In this document: positions 1-7,909 of the stretch, in pieces | Layout of the letters: each line of letters opens with the position of its first letter | Position numbering within the stretch: the stretch's first letter is position 1 | DNA from: Pseudomonadota bacterium | GTDB taxonomy: Bacteria > Pseudomonadota > Gammaproteobacteria > Acidiferrobacterales > UBA6901 | Assembly: GCA_027364845.1 (NCBI GenBank) | Contig: DAHXOO010000003.1 | Span: forward strand, 1 to 56,801 | Reading direction: 5' to 3' | Length of the DNA stretch: 56,801 nucleotides | Notes under the pieces: generated by a model | The model's database searches: none | What the model saw: only the letters and a program-made list of their open reading frames with translations | Told to the model about the DNA's origin: nothing | Translations under genes and position numbers: made by a program

Positions 1-932
1 CTCATGCTGGAGGTATCACCACATCCGCTGGCGGCCAGCTCCAGCGCCGTGCCGTGATCAACTGAAGTGCGCACGAACGGCAGTCCGAGGGTGATGTTGA
101 CGGTGTTTGCGAAGTCGTGATGCTTCACTACCGTAAGACCTTGGTCATGATACATCGTCAATACGGCGTCCACGTCTTGCAGCTGTGACGGTATGAAAGC
201 CGTGTCTGCCGGAACCGGACCGCGCAGGCGCATGCCGAGGCGAGTGAGCTCGTCGATCACCGGGGTGATGACCTCCACTTCCTCGCGGCCCAAGTGTCCG
301 GATTCGCCGGCATGCGGGTTCAGGCCGCACACCAGAATCATGGGGTTCGGTATGCCGAAGCGTTCGCGTAGATCACGGTGCAAGACCGTTAGCACGCCTG
401 AAACCCGCTCCCGGGTGATCAGCGAGCTGACCTGCGCGAGCGGGACATGGATGGTAACCAGGGCAACGCGCAGGTCAGGGCACGCGAGCATCATTACTGG
501 CCGTGTCGTGCCGCTCCGCTGCGCAAGAAGTTCAGTATGTCCGGTGAACGGGATTCCGGCGTCGTTGATAATGCCCTTGTGGACCGGGCCGGTTACCAGT
601 GCGTCAAATTCTGCTCGCAGGCAGCCGTCGACCGCGACCTCTAGCGTTTTCAGTACATATCTGGCGTTGGCGGCGTCCAAGCGACCCGGTTCGACCGGGC
701 GCGCGACGAATACCGGCAAAATGTATCGGCGTGCCTTAGGGCCAGCGTGCCCTTCCCAGGCATCAAGTTGCAGGGCCAAACCGAGCCGCGCAGCCCGCTG
801 TTCGAGGACCTTCGGGTCGCAGATCAGAACCTCATGGGTCTTCGGCTGAATCTGTGCCAGTCTTATGCACAGATCCGGGCCGATGCCCGCAGGCTCGCCG
901 GGGGTGATCGCAATTACCGGTAATCTAGCCAT
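1..932 (-). CDS. pdxA: 4-hydroxythreonine-4-phosphate dehydrogenase PdxA (3' end cut by window edge)
   Basis: PdxA oxidises and decarboxylates 4-phosphohydroxy-L-threonine in the DXP-dependent vitamin B6 pathway; it is a cytosolic metal-dependent dimer. The start is an ATG giving MARLPVIAITPGEPAGIGPD, the typical N-terminus. Family motifs follow in order: a TGPVHKGIINDAG stretch, GHTELLAQ, a GLNPHAGESGHLGREE block with the metal histidine, YHDQGL with a second metal histidine, and RTSVDHGTALELA near the end. About 310 codons are present and the family usually has about 330, so roughly 20 C-terminal residues lie off the left edge. It begins 34 bp after the surA stop on the same strand and probably belongs to a lptD-surA-pdxA operon, an arrangement known in gammaproteobacteria. 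Confidence 0.95.
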   Translation of the reverse strand, partial: MARLPVIAITPGEPAGIGPDLCIRLAQIQPKTHEVLICDPKVLEQRAARLGLALQLDAWEGHAGPKARRYILPVFVARPVEPGRLDAANARYVLKTLEVAVDGCLRAEFDALVTGPVHKGIINDAGIPFTGHTELLAQRSGTTRPVMMLACPDLRVALVTIHVPLAQVSSLITRERVSGVLTVLHRDLRERFGIPNPMILVCGLNPHAGESGHLGREEVEVITPVIDELTRLGMRLRGPVPADTAFIPSQLQDVDAVLTMYHDQGLTVVKHHDFANTVNITLGLPFVRTSVDHGTALELAASGCGDTSSM

Positions 933-966
933 ATTCCCACGGGCAAGGGTGTTGCCACTCCCACGC

Positions 967-2355
967 TTAGTCGAGACCCTTGCCGAAATATTCCACATAG
1001 GCTTCGGCGCGCAGCTGCCGTACCCACTGCTCATAACGCTCGGCCGCCTTGCGCGCGTGAATCTGCTCTCGAGCATTTGCCTCGTTGAGTTGGTTAGTCA
1101 CGTCCTTCACCCGTCGCCCGAGAACTTGGATGAGATCAAAACCGTTTGATACCCGAATTGGCTCGCTGATCTGGTTGACCTTCAGTGCGTTTACGGTCTT
1201 CTCAGCCTGCGGTGCCAACTCGCCGGGACTGACCCAGCCCAGATCTCCGCCGTGCGGGGCAGAGATCGGGTCCTCGGAGTTTGCCTTGGCAAGGGCGCTG
1301 AAATGATCACCGTTCTCAATGCGGGCACGCAGCTGCTCCAGACGCGTGCGTGCTTCCTTTGGTGTAGCAAGAGCATTAGTCCGGATCAGGATGTAGCGCA
1401 CGTGGGTCTGGACAATGGTATGGATCTGTTTTCCCCCACGCCGCGCATTGAGTTTCAGGATATGGAACCCATTGGCGCTGCGCAGCACCCCACTGATTTC
1501 GCCCGGCTGCATCTTCCTGAGAGCGTTTACGAACAGCTGTGGCAGCTGGCCGGATTGCTTCCACCCGAGGTTGCCACCCTCCAGCGCGCTCTGTCCCTGA
1601 GAGTTGGCGATGGCGAGCTGCTCAAAGTTCGCGCCCGCGCGCAGCTGCTTGAGCAGAATATTCGCCTTCTGTTCGGCTTTTTGTATTTCCGCAGGCGATG
1701 CCCTGTCCGGAATGGCGATCAGGATATGTGAGACATTGTATTCGGTTGTGCCATTATGCTTGGCTTCGCTCGCCAAAAAGTTCCTGATTTCAGCTTGAGA
1801 AACGGTCACGCGGTCGTTGATTTCCTGGTTTACCAGCCGCTGGATGACCATCTGGTTGTAGATCTGCTGACGGAATCGCTGCGGATCGATGCCTTCCTTG
1901 GCCAGGGCCTTGTAAAGATCAGGAAGGCTGAGATGATTTCGGGCAGCCAGGGCCTGCAATGCCTGGCCGAGATGGGCCTGGCTGACCTTGATCCCCACCC
2001 GCTTGGCGATCTGCAGCTGCAGATGCTCCAATATCAGGTGTTTGAGCACCTGTTTGCGCAGCACGTTCTCCGGCGGTGCTTCAATATGCTGTGCCGCAAT
2101 CCTGCTTTCTACGTCCCGCAGGCGGCTGTCCAGTTCGCTGCGGGTGATTACATCGTTGTTGACGACTACGAGTATGCGGTCGACCACCTTTATCGCAGGG
2201 GTGGCGGCCGCCACGGTGGGAGGATGCACGCTGCCGAAACTCGCGGTCGGCAGGGCAGCCAGTATCAGTGCCAGCAGCACCGGCCATGCATGATTACGCA
2301 GATGGCCGAGTATGCGGGACACGAAATTGCCGGGGAAGTTGGGTCGCTTGTGCAT
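967..2355 (-). CDS. surA: Periplasmic peptidyl-prolyl isomerase/chaperone SurA
   Basis: SurA escorts unfolded outer-membrane proteins through the periplasm and is especially important for LptD, which is encoded just upstream. The 462-residue product has a basic N-terminus and hydrophobic stretch (WPVLLALILAALPTASFG) as a signal peptide. Next come the SurA N-domain (VVNNDVITRSELDSRL), a first parvulin domain (about residues 200-305, with GGNLGW), a second parvulin domain (about 310-410, with GGDLGWVSPGEL) and a C-terminal helix. The second domain carries the better parvulin consensus, as in E. coli, where it is the active one. I chose the ATG that leads directly into the signal peptide. An in-frame ATG at 2490 would add 45 residues before it and is less likely. 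No strong ribosome site precedes either start. Confidence 0.93.
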   Translation of the reverse strand: MHKRPNFPGNFVSRILGHLRNHAWPVLLALILAALPTASFGSVHPPTVAAATPAIKVVDRILVVVNNDVITRSELDSRLRDVESRIAAQHIEAPPENVLRKQVLKHLILEHLQLQIAKRVGIKVSQAHLGQALQALAARNHLSLPDLYKALAKEGIDPQRFRQQIYNQMVIQRLVNQEINDRVTVSQAEIRNFLASEAKHNGTTEYNVSHILIAIPDRASPAEIQKAEQKANILLKQLRAGANFEQLAIANSQGQSALEGGNLGWKQSGQLPQLFVNALRKMQPGEISGVLRSANGFHILKLNARRGGKQIHTIVQTHVRYILIRTNALATPKEARTRLEQLRARIENGDHFSALAKANSEDPISAPHGGDLGWVSPGELAPQAEKTVNALKVNQISEPIRVSNGFDLIQVLGRRVKDVTNQLNEANAREQIHARKAAERYEQWVRQLRAEAYVEYFGKGLD

Positions 2356-2580
2356 GTCGGTGGTTATGGGCCGGCGTTTGCCGCCGGCAGGGGTTGCCTG
2401 CTCTAAAGATAAAACGTAAGGGACATAATTGCCTAGGATATCATGATCCAACGACGCTGGCCGCACGTGGATTGCCCCTTTCAAGTTCATGCCCGTGCCG
2501 GTGGTGGCCGCCCGCCTGAAGATCTGGGGCCTGGCTTGGATCGTCCTGTGCCCGTGACCCTGCCGGCAGGGGGGTGATCC

Positions 2581-4809
2581 CTATTCAAAGATAAACTGAC
2601 CCTGCTGCAATGGGCTTTGCATGGGTGTGCCGAGTTTTCCGAGTCCGGTGAGTTCCAGTTCGAATACCACAGCGTTGTCCGCGACCCCCGTTGACAGGAT
2701 CAGGTGCTGCTTGACGATGCGGATGGCCCAGCAGCAGCTTCGGTACTGCAGCCCGAAATAGCCCTGGAGCGTACGGTGGTCGAACTGGGAGTAGTTCCAA
2801 CGTGCCAGTCCAGTCCAGCGCGCCGACAGTGGCCATTGGGCCGAGATGTCGCTTTGCAATTCCTGCCCCCGGGAGTAGCGGTATCCAACGTTGATAATGC
2901 TGTTGCTTTTTGGGTGGTATTGAACAAGGAAATCCCCCAGCTGGTTCGTGTTGCCGTGGCTGTCCCATTCCAGACCGCTGCGCAAATACCAGTTTTGACT
3001 CAGGCGTGCGCGTATCACGCCGACGCTGTTGGCGGAAGCTGCTGCGGTGCTGAAAGCAAATGGGGGCGGCAGCGTGATGATTGGCTGGCGAATGTTGACG
3101 ATTCGCCCGATGCTTAGCCGCAAGTGCTGGATTCCCGTGTCCGTCTCGAGGAACCTGCTGGTGAGGGCGAGCACGAAATGATCCGCGTCACCAACCCGAT
3201 CCGCGCCGACGAAGCGGTTATCGCGGAAAAGGTTATTGAAGCTGAAGTCCGGTTCGCCGGTATCGAACAGTGGCAGGGTGTCCTGGTTGCGGTAAGGAAC
3301 ATAGAGATAGAAAATCCGTGGCTCAAGAGTCTGAGTATAGGCCGTATGACCCAGGTTCAGGGGGCGTTCGAATTCCAGGCCGGTATCCAGGCTGTAGGTG
3401 GGCAAGGTGCGTTGCGGCGTGGCTTCGGCTGGAGCAGGGACGCCGTTCCCGCTCAGCTCGTAGCCGGTGTACCGCATTCCCACTTTCGGAATAAAAAAGG
3501 CGTAGGCATTGCGCAACGGCAGGCTGATGCTCGGACGCACATCCAGGCGTTGCCCGACGACGCTGGCGCTGCGCTGAAAGTAATCCCATTCGCCTTGCAG
3601 CTGCAGACGTAGCGAGTTGGGGGGGCTCGGGGAACTGGCCGAAAGCCAAAGCTGCGGCAACTGACTGTAAGGCTGGTCGATGGTCGGGATCGTCGGATCC
3701 AGGTTCTGGTAACCGGTCAGTGCGCTGCCGAACTGCCAGATCGGTCCTCCATAGTTTATTTGCAGCTGGCGTGGGAGATAAGTCTGCGTCGCAAAGGCGG
3801 TGCCTTCGTCCAGATCCGTGAAATAGGCGGGGTCCGACACCCATCCCAGATTAGTCGATGTGCTCCAGTATGGGGAAAGGGTCTGATAGTGATTCAGGAA
3901 GGCCGCCGCACGGTCAGTTCCGGTGGTCTGGTCATGGGGAAGGTACTCGAGCTGGGCAGTGCCCGAGTAGTCGGACCCGAGGTAGCGGAGCTGGTTCTGC
4001 AGTTGCAGGCCGCGTTTACTCATCAGCCGCGGCGTGACGGTTGCATCGTAGTTGGGGGCGATATTGAAATAATACGGCGCTGAAAAGAAAGTCCCAAGCG
4101 TGGTCGAGTTGCCAAAACTGGGCGGCAGGAAGCCAGACTTGCGCTTGTCCGTCAGCGGGAAGCTGAAGTATGGCATGTACAGGACCGGCAAGTGCATGAA
4201 CCGCAGCGTCACGTTGCGGCCGGTGCCAACGCCGGTGGTCTTGTCAAGATTGAGGCGCGAGCCACTGAGCACCCAATCTTCATTGCCTGGAGGGCAGGTG
4301 GTGTAACGCATGTCGTCAAGCTGCAGCTGGTTGTTCCCGTCGACATGTATGACCTTGGCGGTACCGCGGGCATTGTTGTGGGCCAGGTGAAAGCGTGCCG
4401 AACCGGTGTAGCCGGTTTCCTGGTCCAAGCGGTAATTCAGAATCGGAGTCGTGATGATGTCCCCGCCGTTGTTCCTAAGGGTAATATGCCCATCGGCATG
4501 CACCTGGTTGTTGCGCCGGTCGTAGGTAAGCCTGTCAGCACCGATGCATATATTGCCGCGACGCAACCTGACATTGCCGGTGAACGTGCTGGTACTTTTG
4601 ATCTGTGCTACTGCCCGGTCGGCATCGATGTAGATCAGCGTGTCCGTGCTGTTCAATGGGTATTGAGCGACGCCGGGCACGCCGCCTTTCTGCGGCTGGA
4701 TCTGGGGGCAGAAAGGCGTGGAATTCACGGCCTGCGCCCCGAAGAGAGGCTCAGTAGCGAATAAAGCCACGCACACCATGCACCACTTCAGGGGGGTACG
4801 AGGCATCAT
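2581..4809 (-). CDS. lptD: LPS-assembly protein LptD (OstA/Imp)
   Basis: LptD is the outer-membrane barrel that, with LptE, inserts lipopolysaccharide into the outer leaflet. The 742-residue product has a signal peptide (MMPRTPLKWCMVCVALFATE), an N-terminal OstA beta-jellyroll (about residues 60-200, with an IYIDADRAVAQ strand and repeated GNVRLRRG/ADGHITLR turns), then the long C-terminal beta-barrel beginning near MPYFSFPLTDKRKSGFLPP. Cysteines sit in both parts (FCPQ, TTCPPGNEDW, RSCCW near the C-terminus), fitting the interdomain disulfides known for LptD. The start was placed at the ATG pair that begins the signal peptide; an upstream ATG at 4863 would add a non-signal extension. It is divergent from amgK and heads lptD-surA-pdxA. 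Confidence 0.95.
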   Translation of the reverse strand: MMPRTPLKWCMVCVALFATEPLFGAQAVNSTPFCPQIQPQKGGVPGVAQYPLNSTDTLIYIDADRAVAQIKSTSTFTGNVRLRRGNICIGADRLTYDRRNNQVHADGHITLRNNGGDIITTPILNYRLDQETGYTGSARFHLAHNNARGTAKVIHVDGNNQLQLDDMRYTTCPPGNEDWVLSGSRLNLDKTTGVGTGRNVTLRFMHLPVLYMPYFSFPLTDKRKSGFLPPSFGNSTTLGTFFSAPYYFNIAPNYDATVTPRLMSKRGLQLQNQLRYLGSDYSGTAQLEYLPHDQTTGTDRAAAFLNHYQTLSPYWSTSTNLGWVSDPAYFTDLDEGTAFATQTYLPRQLQINYGGPIWQFGSALTGYQNLDPTIPTIDQPYSQLPQLWLSASSPSPPNSLRLQLQGEWDYFQRSASVVGQRLDVRPSISLPLRNAYAFFIPKVGMRYTGYELSGNGVPAPAEATPQRTLPTYSLDTGLEFERPLNLGHTAYTQTLEPRIFYLYVPYRNQDTLPLFDTGEPDFSFNNLFRDNRFVGADRVGDADHFVLALTSRFLETDTGIQHLRLSIGRIVNIRQPIITLPPPFAFSTAAASANSVGVIRARLSQNWYLRSGLEWDSHGNTNQLGDFLVQYHPKSNSIINVGYRYSRGQELQSDISAQWPLSARWTGLARWNYSQFDHRTLQGYFGLQYRSCCWAIRIVKQHLILSTGVADNAVVFELELTGLGKLGTPMQSPLQQGQFIFE

Positions 4810-4944
4810 TTGGAGGCGATTTTTGTATGGACATAAAATCGCATAGAATCGATGGCCCATCAAGCAGCGCGGTATCTTGCCCCCGGCAGGCGCCGGTCCC
4901 TGCAGACATTGGGTGCATTCTGCGCCGTAAAATTAAGGTGAACC

Positions 4945-5937
4945 TTGGACGACAGATTAGAGGCGCTGAGAGGCTGGGTTACCGCGACCCTTGGAAGTGC
5001 CGACTGCGATATTCGTGCGGCATCGGAGGATGCCAGCTTCCGGCGCTATTTCCGAATCACGTTCGGCGGGGGCAGCTATATCGCCATGGACGCACCACCC
5101 GACAAGGAAGACTTGCGGCCATATATCGCTGTTGCAACGCACCTTCATGCGCTCGGGTTGCATGTACCGGAGGTCTTTCGCCAGGACCTGAACCGGGGCT
5201 TCCTGTTGCTGAGCGACCTGGGCGATCGTGTGTACCTGCGGCACCTCAACGAACGGAGTGTCGATCGGCTTTATGGCGATGCGCTGGGCGCCCTGGTCGT
5301 GTTGCAGGCGGGCATCTTCACGAATAGTGCATTCCTGGCGGACTATGATTACCCGCTACTGACCCGCGAGATGGAGCTGTTCCGCGAGTGGTACCTTTCA
5401 CGACATCTGGGCGTGCAACTGAGCCCGCGGCAGCATGCGGTGCTCGATCGCATCTATGAGTCGCTCGCCCGCTGTGCGTTGGACCAGCCGCGCGTATGGG
5501 TACATCGGGACTACCACTCCCGGAACCTGATGGTTACGGCGGAAAACAACCCCGGGATTCTCGACTTTCAGGATGCGGTTTGTGGTCCGGTAACCTACGA
5601 TCTCGTGTCGCTGCTGCGAGACTGCTATATCGCATGGCCACGGGCCAGGGTCGAGGACTGGGCGCTGGGGTACCAGACGCTTGCGCTGCAGTCCGGCCTG
5701 CCGGTCTGCGCGGACGAGACCTTGTTTTTGCGCTGGTTCGACTGGATGGGTGTGCAAAGACATCTGAAGGCCGTAGGAATCTTCGCGCGGCTGAATCACC
5801 GTGACAGCAAGGCGGGGTATCTTCCTGATATCCCGCGCACCCTGGAGTATGTGTTGGAAGTTAGCGCGCGCTATCCGGAGCTCGATCCGCTGCATCAACT
5901 TTTGCGGGAGCTGGGGGTAGCTGCGGGGGCCGCATGA
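4945..5937 (+). CDS. amgK: N-acetylmuramate/N-acetylglucosamine anomeric kinase AmgK
   Basis: AmgK phosphorylates the anomeric hydroxyl of MurNAc (and GlcNAc) and feeds MurU, so cell-wall sugars return to UDP-MurNAc without de novo MurA/MurB synthesis; in Pseudomonas this gives intrinsic fosfomycin tolerance. The 330-residue protein is an aminoglycoside-phosphotransferase fold: GFLLLSDLGD hinge, the catalytic loop VHRDYHSRNLM (about residues 186-196) and the metal aspartate in GILDFQDAVCGPVTYDL. The start is TTG, preceded by AAGGTG at proper spacing; the first in-frame ATG would delete about 47 residues of the N-lobe. It overlaps murU by 4 bp (ATGA) and lies divergent from lptD, the order known from Pseudomonas. 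Confidence 0.92.
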   Translation: MDDRLEALRGWVTATLGSADCDIRAASEDASFRRYFRITFGGGSYIAMDAPPDKEDLRPYIAVATHLHALGLHVPEVFRQDLNRGFLLLSDLGDRVYLRHLNERSVDRLYGDALGALVVLQAGIFTNSAFLADYDYPLLTREMELFREWYLSRHLGVQLSPRQHAVLDRIYESLARCALDQPRVWVHRDYHSRNLMVTAENNPGILDFQDAVCGPVTYDLVSLLRDCYIAWPRARVEDWALGYQTLALQSGLPVCADETLFLRWFDWMGVQRHLKAVGIFARLNHRDSKAGYLPDIPRTLEYVLEVSARYPELDPLHQLLRELGVAAGAA

Positions 5938-6617
5938 AGGTATTGATATTGGCGGCGGGTCGCGGTGAACGCATGCGGCCGCTTACTGACCACACCCCCA
6001 AACCGTTGCTGCGGGCCGGAGGAAAGAGCCTGATCCAGTATCTGATCGAGGCGCTGGTGCGCGCGGATCTGCGGGATTTGGTTGTGAACCATGCCTATTT
6101 GGGCGAGCAGATCGTCGCCGCGCTGGGAAATGGGCGCGATCAGGGTGTCAGAATCACCTACTCGCCAGAACCCGAGGGCGCGTTGGAGACCGGGGGAGGG
6201 ATACTTCGGGCATTGCGGAGACTCGACAGCGATCCGTTTGCCGTTGTGAACGCGGACATCTGGACCGACTACCCGTTCGATCGACTGCCGCGCCACCTGG
6301 CGGGCCTTGCCCATCTGGTGCTCGTGGACAATCCGGCGCATCATTCTGCGGGGGACTTCATCCTGAAGCAGGGGCGGGTATTTGCGCCAGATAGTGATGC
6401 GGTGAGCGGTACGGCGCGGCTTACCTTCGCCGGGATCAGTGTTTACCGCCATGCATTGTTCGAAGGCTGTACTCAGACCAGATTTCCTTTGGCGCCGCTT
6501 CTGCGTTCGGCAATGGAGCGGGGTGAAGTGACGGGAGAGTATTTTTCCGGCCGATGGCGTGATATCGGTACTCCCGAACGCTTGGCCGAACTCGATCGGG
6601 AGCTGGGCCGGCACTGA
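5934..6617 (+). CDS. murU: N-acetylmuramate alpha-1-phosphate uridylyltransferase MurU
   Basis: MurU transfers UMP from UTP to MurNAc-alpha-1-phosphate and gives UDP-MurNAc directly. The 227-residue protein has the nucleotidyltransferase signature at its very start (LAAGRGERMRPLTDHTPKPL, residues 5-24), the GALETGGGILRAL substrate loop and an aspartate metal motif (AVVNADIWTDYPF, about 102-114). A second aspartate late in the protein (GRWRDIGTPERL) is also typical. Its length fits the MurU family rather than the longer glucose-1-phosphate thymidylyltransferases. The 4-bp overlap with amgK implies translational coupling. Together with the AmpG-type permease at 41.5 kb, the window carries entry and re-use steps of peptidoglycan recycling. 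Confidence 0.92.
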   Translation: MKVLILAAGRGERMRPLTDHTPKPLLRAGGKSLIQYLIEALVRADLRDLVVNHAYLGEQIVAALGNGRDQGVRITYSPEPEGALETGGGILRALRRLDSDPFAVVNADIWTDYPFDRLPRHLAGLAHLVLVDNPAHHSAGDFILKQGRVFAPDSDAVSGTARLTFAGISVYRHALFEGCTQTRFPLAPLLRSAMERGEVTGEYFSGRWRDIGTPERLAELDRELGRH

Positions 6618-6655
6618 AGGTCGCTTCCATTCCTTTAACGGCGAGTACTGATTCT

Positions 6656-7102
6656 GTGATCCGGCACGAGATCGATGTCTTGACTGAGTTTGATTCGGAG
6701 CTGATGGCGTATGTCAGAATGCGGTGGTTGCGCCTGATGGAAATCGCAGTCTGGGGGGACCTGAAGAGCCGCGGCCCCGGCTTAACCGGAAAGGTGCGCA
6801 GACGGGCGCTGGAACTGGGCGAGAAGTGGCGCTCGGTTTTCAACGACAGGACATGGATTCCGCAGGTGCGGCAGCGCGCCAAAAACTTCCTGGGCTCCAG
6901 CCTGAGCCTGCGTGACGGTTTGCTGTTGTTGGAGAAGGCCGCCAAAGATCTGGATGAAGGCGGTGATTACGCAGAGTTCACACAGATCCTGGCAGACCTG
7001 CACCAGGTGGTCGCGGGCCCGCTGTTCGAGCGCGAAAACAGACTGGCGGCAGCCTTGGAACGCCTTAACCAGGAAGCACAGGAAGATGAAGGGACCGAAT
7101 AA
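6656..7102 (+). CDS. Conserved-looking hypothetical protein after murU (148 aa)
   Basis: I do not recognise this family. The predicted product is 148 residues, soluble and mostly helical, rich in charged residues and leucine (for example LGEKWRSVFNDRTW, SLRDGLLLLEKAAKDL, LAAALERLNQEAQEDE), with no signal peptide, membrane segment or cysteine motif. The proposed start is a GTG 38 bp after the murU stop; an ATG 42 codons downstream is an alternative. Base composition by codon position resembles the neighbours, which supports real coding. It is probably the third gene of the amgK-murU transcript. A minus-strand terminator lies shortly after its stop. Confidence 0.6.
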   Translation: MIRHEIDVLTEFDSELMAYVRMRWLRLMEIAVWGDLKSRGPGLTGKVRRRALELGEKWRSVFNDRTWIPQVRQRAKNFLGSSLSLRDGLLLLEKAAKDLDEGGDYAEFTQILADLHQVVAGPLFERENRLAAALERLNQEAQEDEGTE

Positions 7103-7135
7103 CAGTGGCAACTACGATGCGTACCGGTGGGTGCG

Positions 7136-7193
7136 ATAAAAAACCGGCAGCGCCGCGCTTGAGTTAGAGACATCCGCAGCGGGGCTGCCGGTT
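7136..7193 (-). terminator. Intrinsic terminator, minus strand
   Basis: A 10-bp perfect inverted repeat (AACCGGCAGC at 7142-7151 and GCTGCCGGTT at 7184-7193) has a 32-nt loop that can fold further. Read on the minus strand the distal arm runs straight into TTTTTT, the layout of a Rho-independent terminator. It would end transcripts of the 26-codon Lys-rich gene and separate them from the converging amgK-murU transcript. Confidence 0.65.
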
Positions 7194-7282
7194 CGGTGCT
7201 GATGAAGCAAGGTGTTGGTTCGCCATGGATGTCTCCACTTTCCGGTAGTTAATTCTCCGTTCGCGAACCGTCCATAACTAGC

Positions 7283-7313
7283 GGTGGTCGCCCGATCCAT
7301 CGCGGCGACCACC
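7283..7313. other. Strong hairpin downstream of the Lys-rich gene
   Basis: A perfect 10-bp stem (GGTGGTCGCC / GGCGACCACC) with an 11-nt loop begins about 25 nt after the stop of the Lys/Ala-rich gene on the minus strand. There is no T-tract, so it is more likely an RNA-stabilising or regulatory hairpin than a terminator. The terminator further on lies at 7136-7193. Confidence 0.5.
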
Positions 7314-7337
7314 CGGACTAACCTGCCGACCGCTCAG

Positions 7338-7418
7338 CTACTTCTTTTTCTTGGCGGTCTTTTTCTTGGTGGCCTTCTTCGCGCCTTTCTTCTTCGCAGC
7401 TTTCTTCTTTGTTGCCAT
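7338..7418 (-). CDS. Tiny Lys/Ala-rich basic protein (26 aa)
   Basis: This 26-codon gene encodes a peptide beginning MATKKKAAKKKGAKKA and ending with a run of Thr/Lys/Ala: lysine, alanine, threonine and glycine only, after the Met. The evidence for translation is the ribosome site AAGGAG seven bases before the ATG, one of the best in the window, plus a clean stop. The composition resembles the C-terminal tails of histone H1-like bacterial proteins (for example AlgP or Hc1 tails), so nucleic-acid binding is a fair inference, but no domain is present. It sits alone between two tandem terminators upstream and a hairpin plus terminator downstream. Confidence 0.7.
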   Translation of the reverse strand: MATKKKAAKKKGAKKATKKKTAKKKK

Positions 7419-7452
7419 GATTTACTCCTTCGGTTTGTGTGGTAAGGGGACT

Positions 7453-7479
7453 AACAAAAAAAACGGGACCATGGGTCCC
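7453..7479 (-). terminator. Second of two tandem intrinsic terminators after nrdJb
   Basis: A 6-bp GGGACC/GGTCCC stem with a 3-nt loop (7465-7479) is followed on the minus strand by G then eight T, an intrinsic terminator. Together with the stem 30 nt upstream it should end the nrdJa-nrdJb transcript, leaving about 35 nt before the Lys-rich gene. Any promoter of that gene must overlap this terminator. Confidence 0.65.
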
Positions 7480-7494
7480 TGTTGGTGCTGCCCT

Positions 7495-7530
7495 GCAAAA
7501 AAGAAAAGACAGCCTGTGGCTGCCTTTTTA
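7495..7530 (-). terminator. First tandem terminator after nrdJb (bidirectional)
   Basis: An 8-bp stem (AGACAGCC at 7507-7514 and GGCTGCCT at 7518-7525, with one wobble pair on the minus-strand RNA) has a 3-nt loop. It is flanked by a pyrimidine-rich TCTTTTCTTTTTT on the minus strand and by TTTTT on the plus strand, so it could act in both directions. Confidence 0.6.
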
Positions 7531-7909
7531 CAACTTCTGTCAGCGGGAAACACATCTCAAATGAGGAATTGCGCGGCACCGACAACCGTCGGTTGCCGGG
7601 AGGGATTATTGCTTTCGAACTTCGCAATCGATCCAATGTGTCCTGTAACCCCGTTTGTGTCACACCTGCGCATCGTTTGTTCCGATCGCCTTGCTCCGCA
7701 GAGAACCGTCCACCGTCTTCGTACCGATTTGCAGCGACTGATGGATGTCGTGGTCCTTTAGATTCAGGTGTAGCACGATTTCACCACACGTCAAGCTCTA
7801 CTCTAATGAGCGTTTGTGAAAATTGCAAACACTTTTTGCCAAAAAAAATCTGACGATGAGGCCGTGAAGCAATCGATCATCAAGTGCAGTGTCGATCAAC
7901 GTACGCGAC
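7531..7909. other. Gene-free stretch between nrdJb and its terminators
   Basis: I see no supported gene. Short reading frames exist on both strands but have no ribosome site and no recognisable product. The 3' untranslated part of the nrdJb transcript would cross this region before meeting the tandem terminators. Confidence 0.5.

Noticed and set aside
4810-4863. Upstream ATG for lptD at 4863
   Set aside because: It would place 18 polar residues before a clear signal peptide; the ATG pair at 4806-4809 begins the signal sequence directly.
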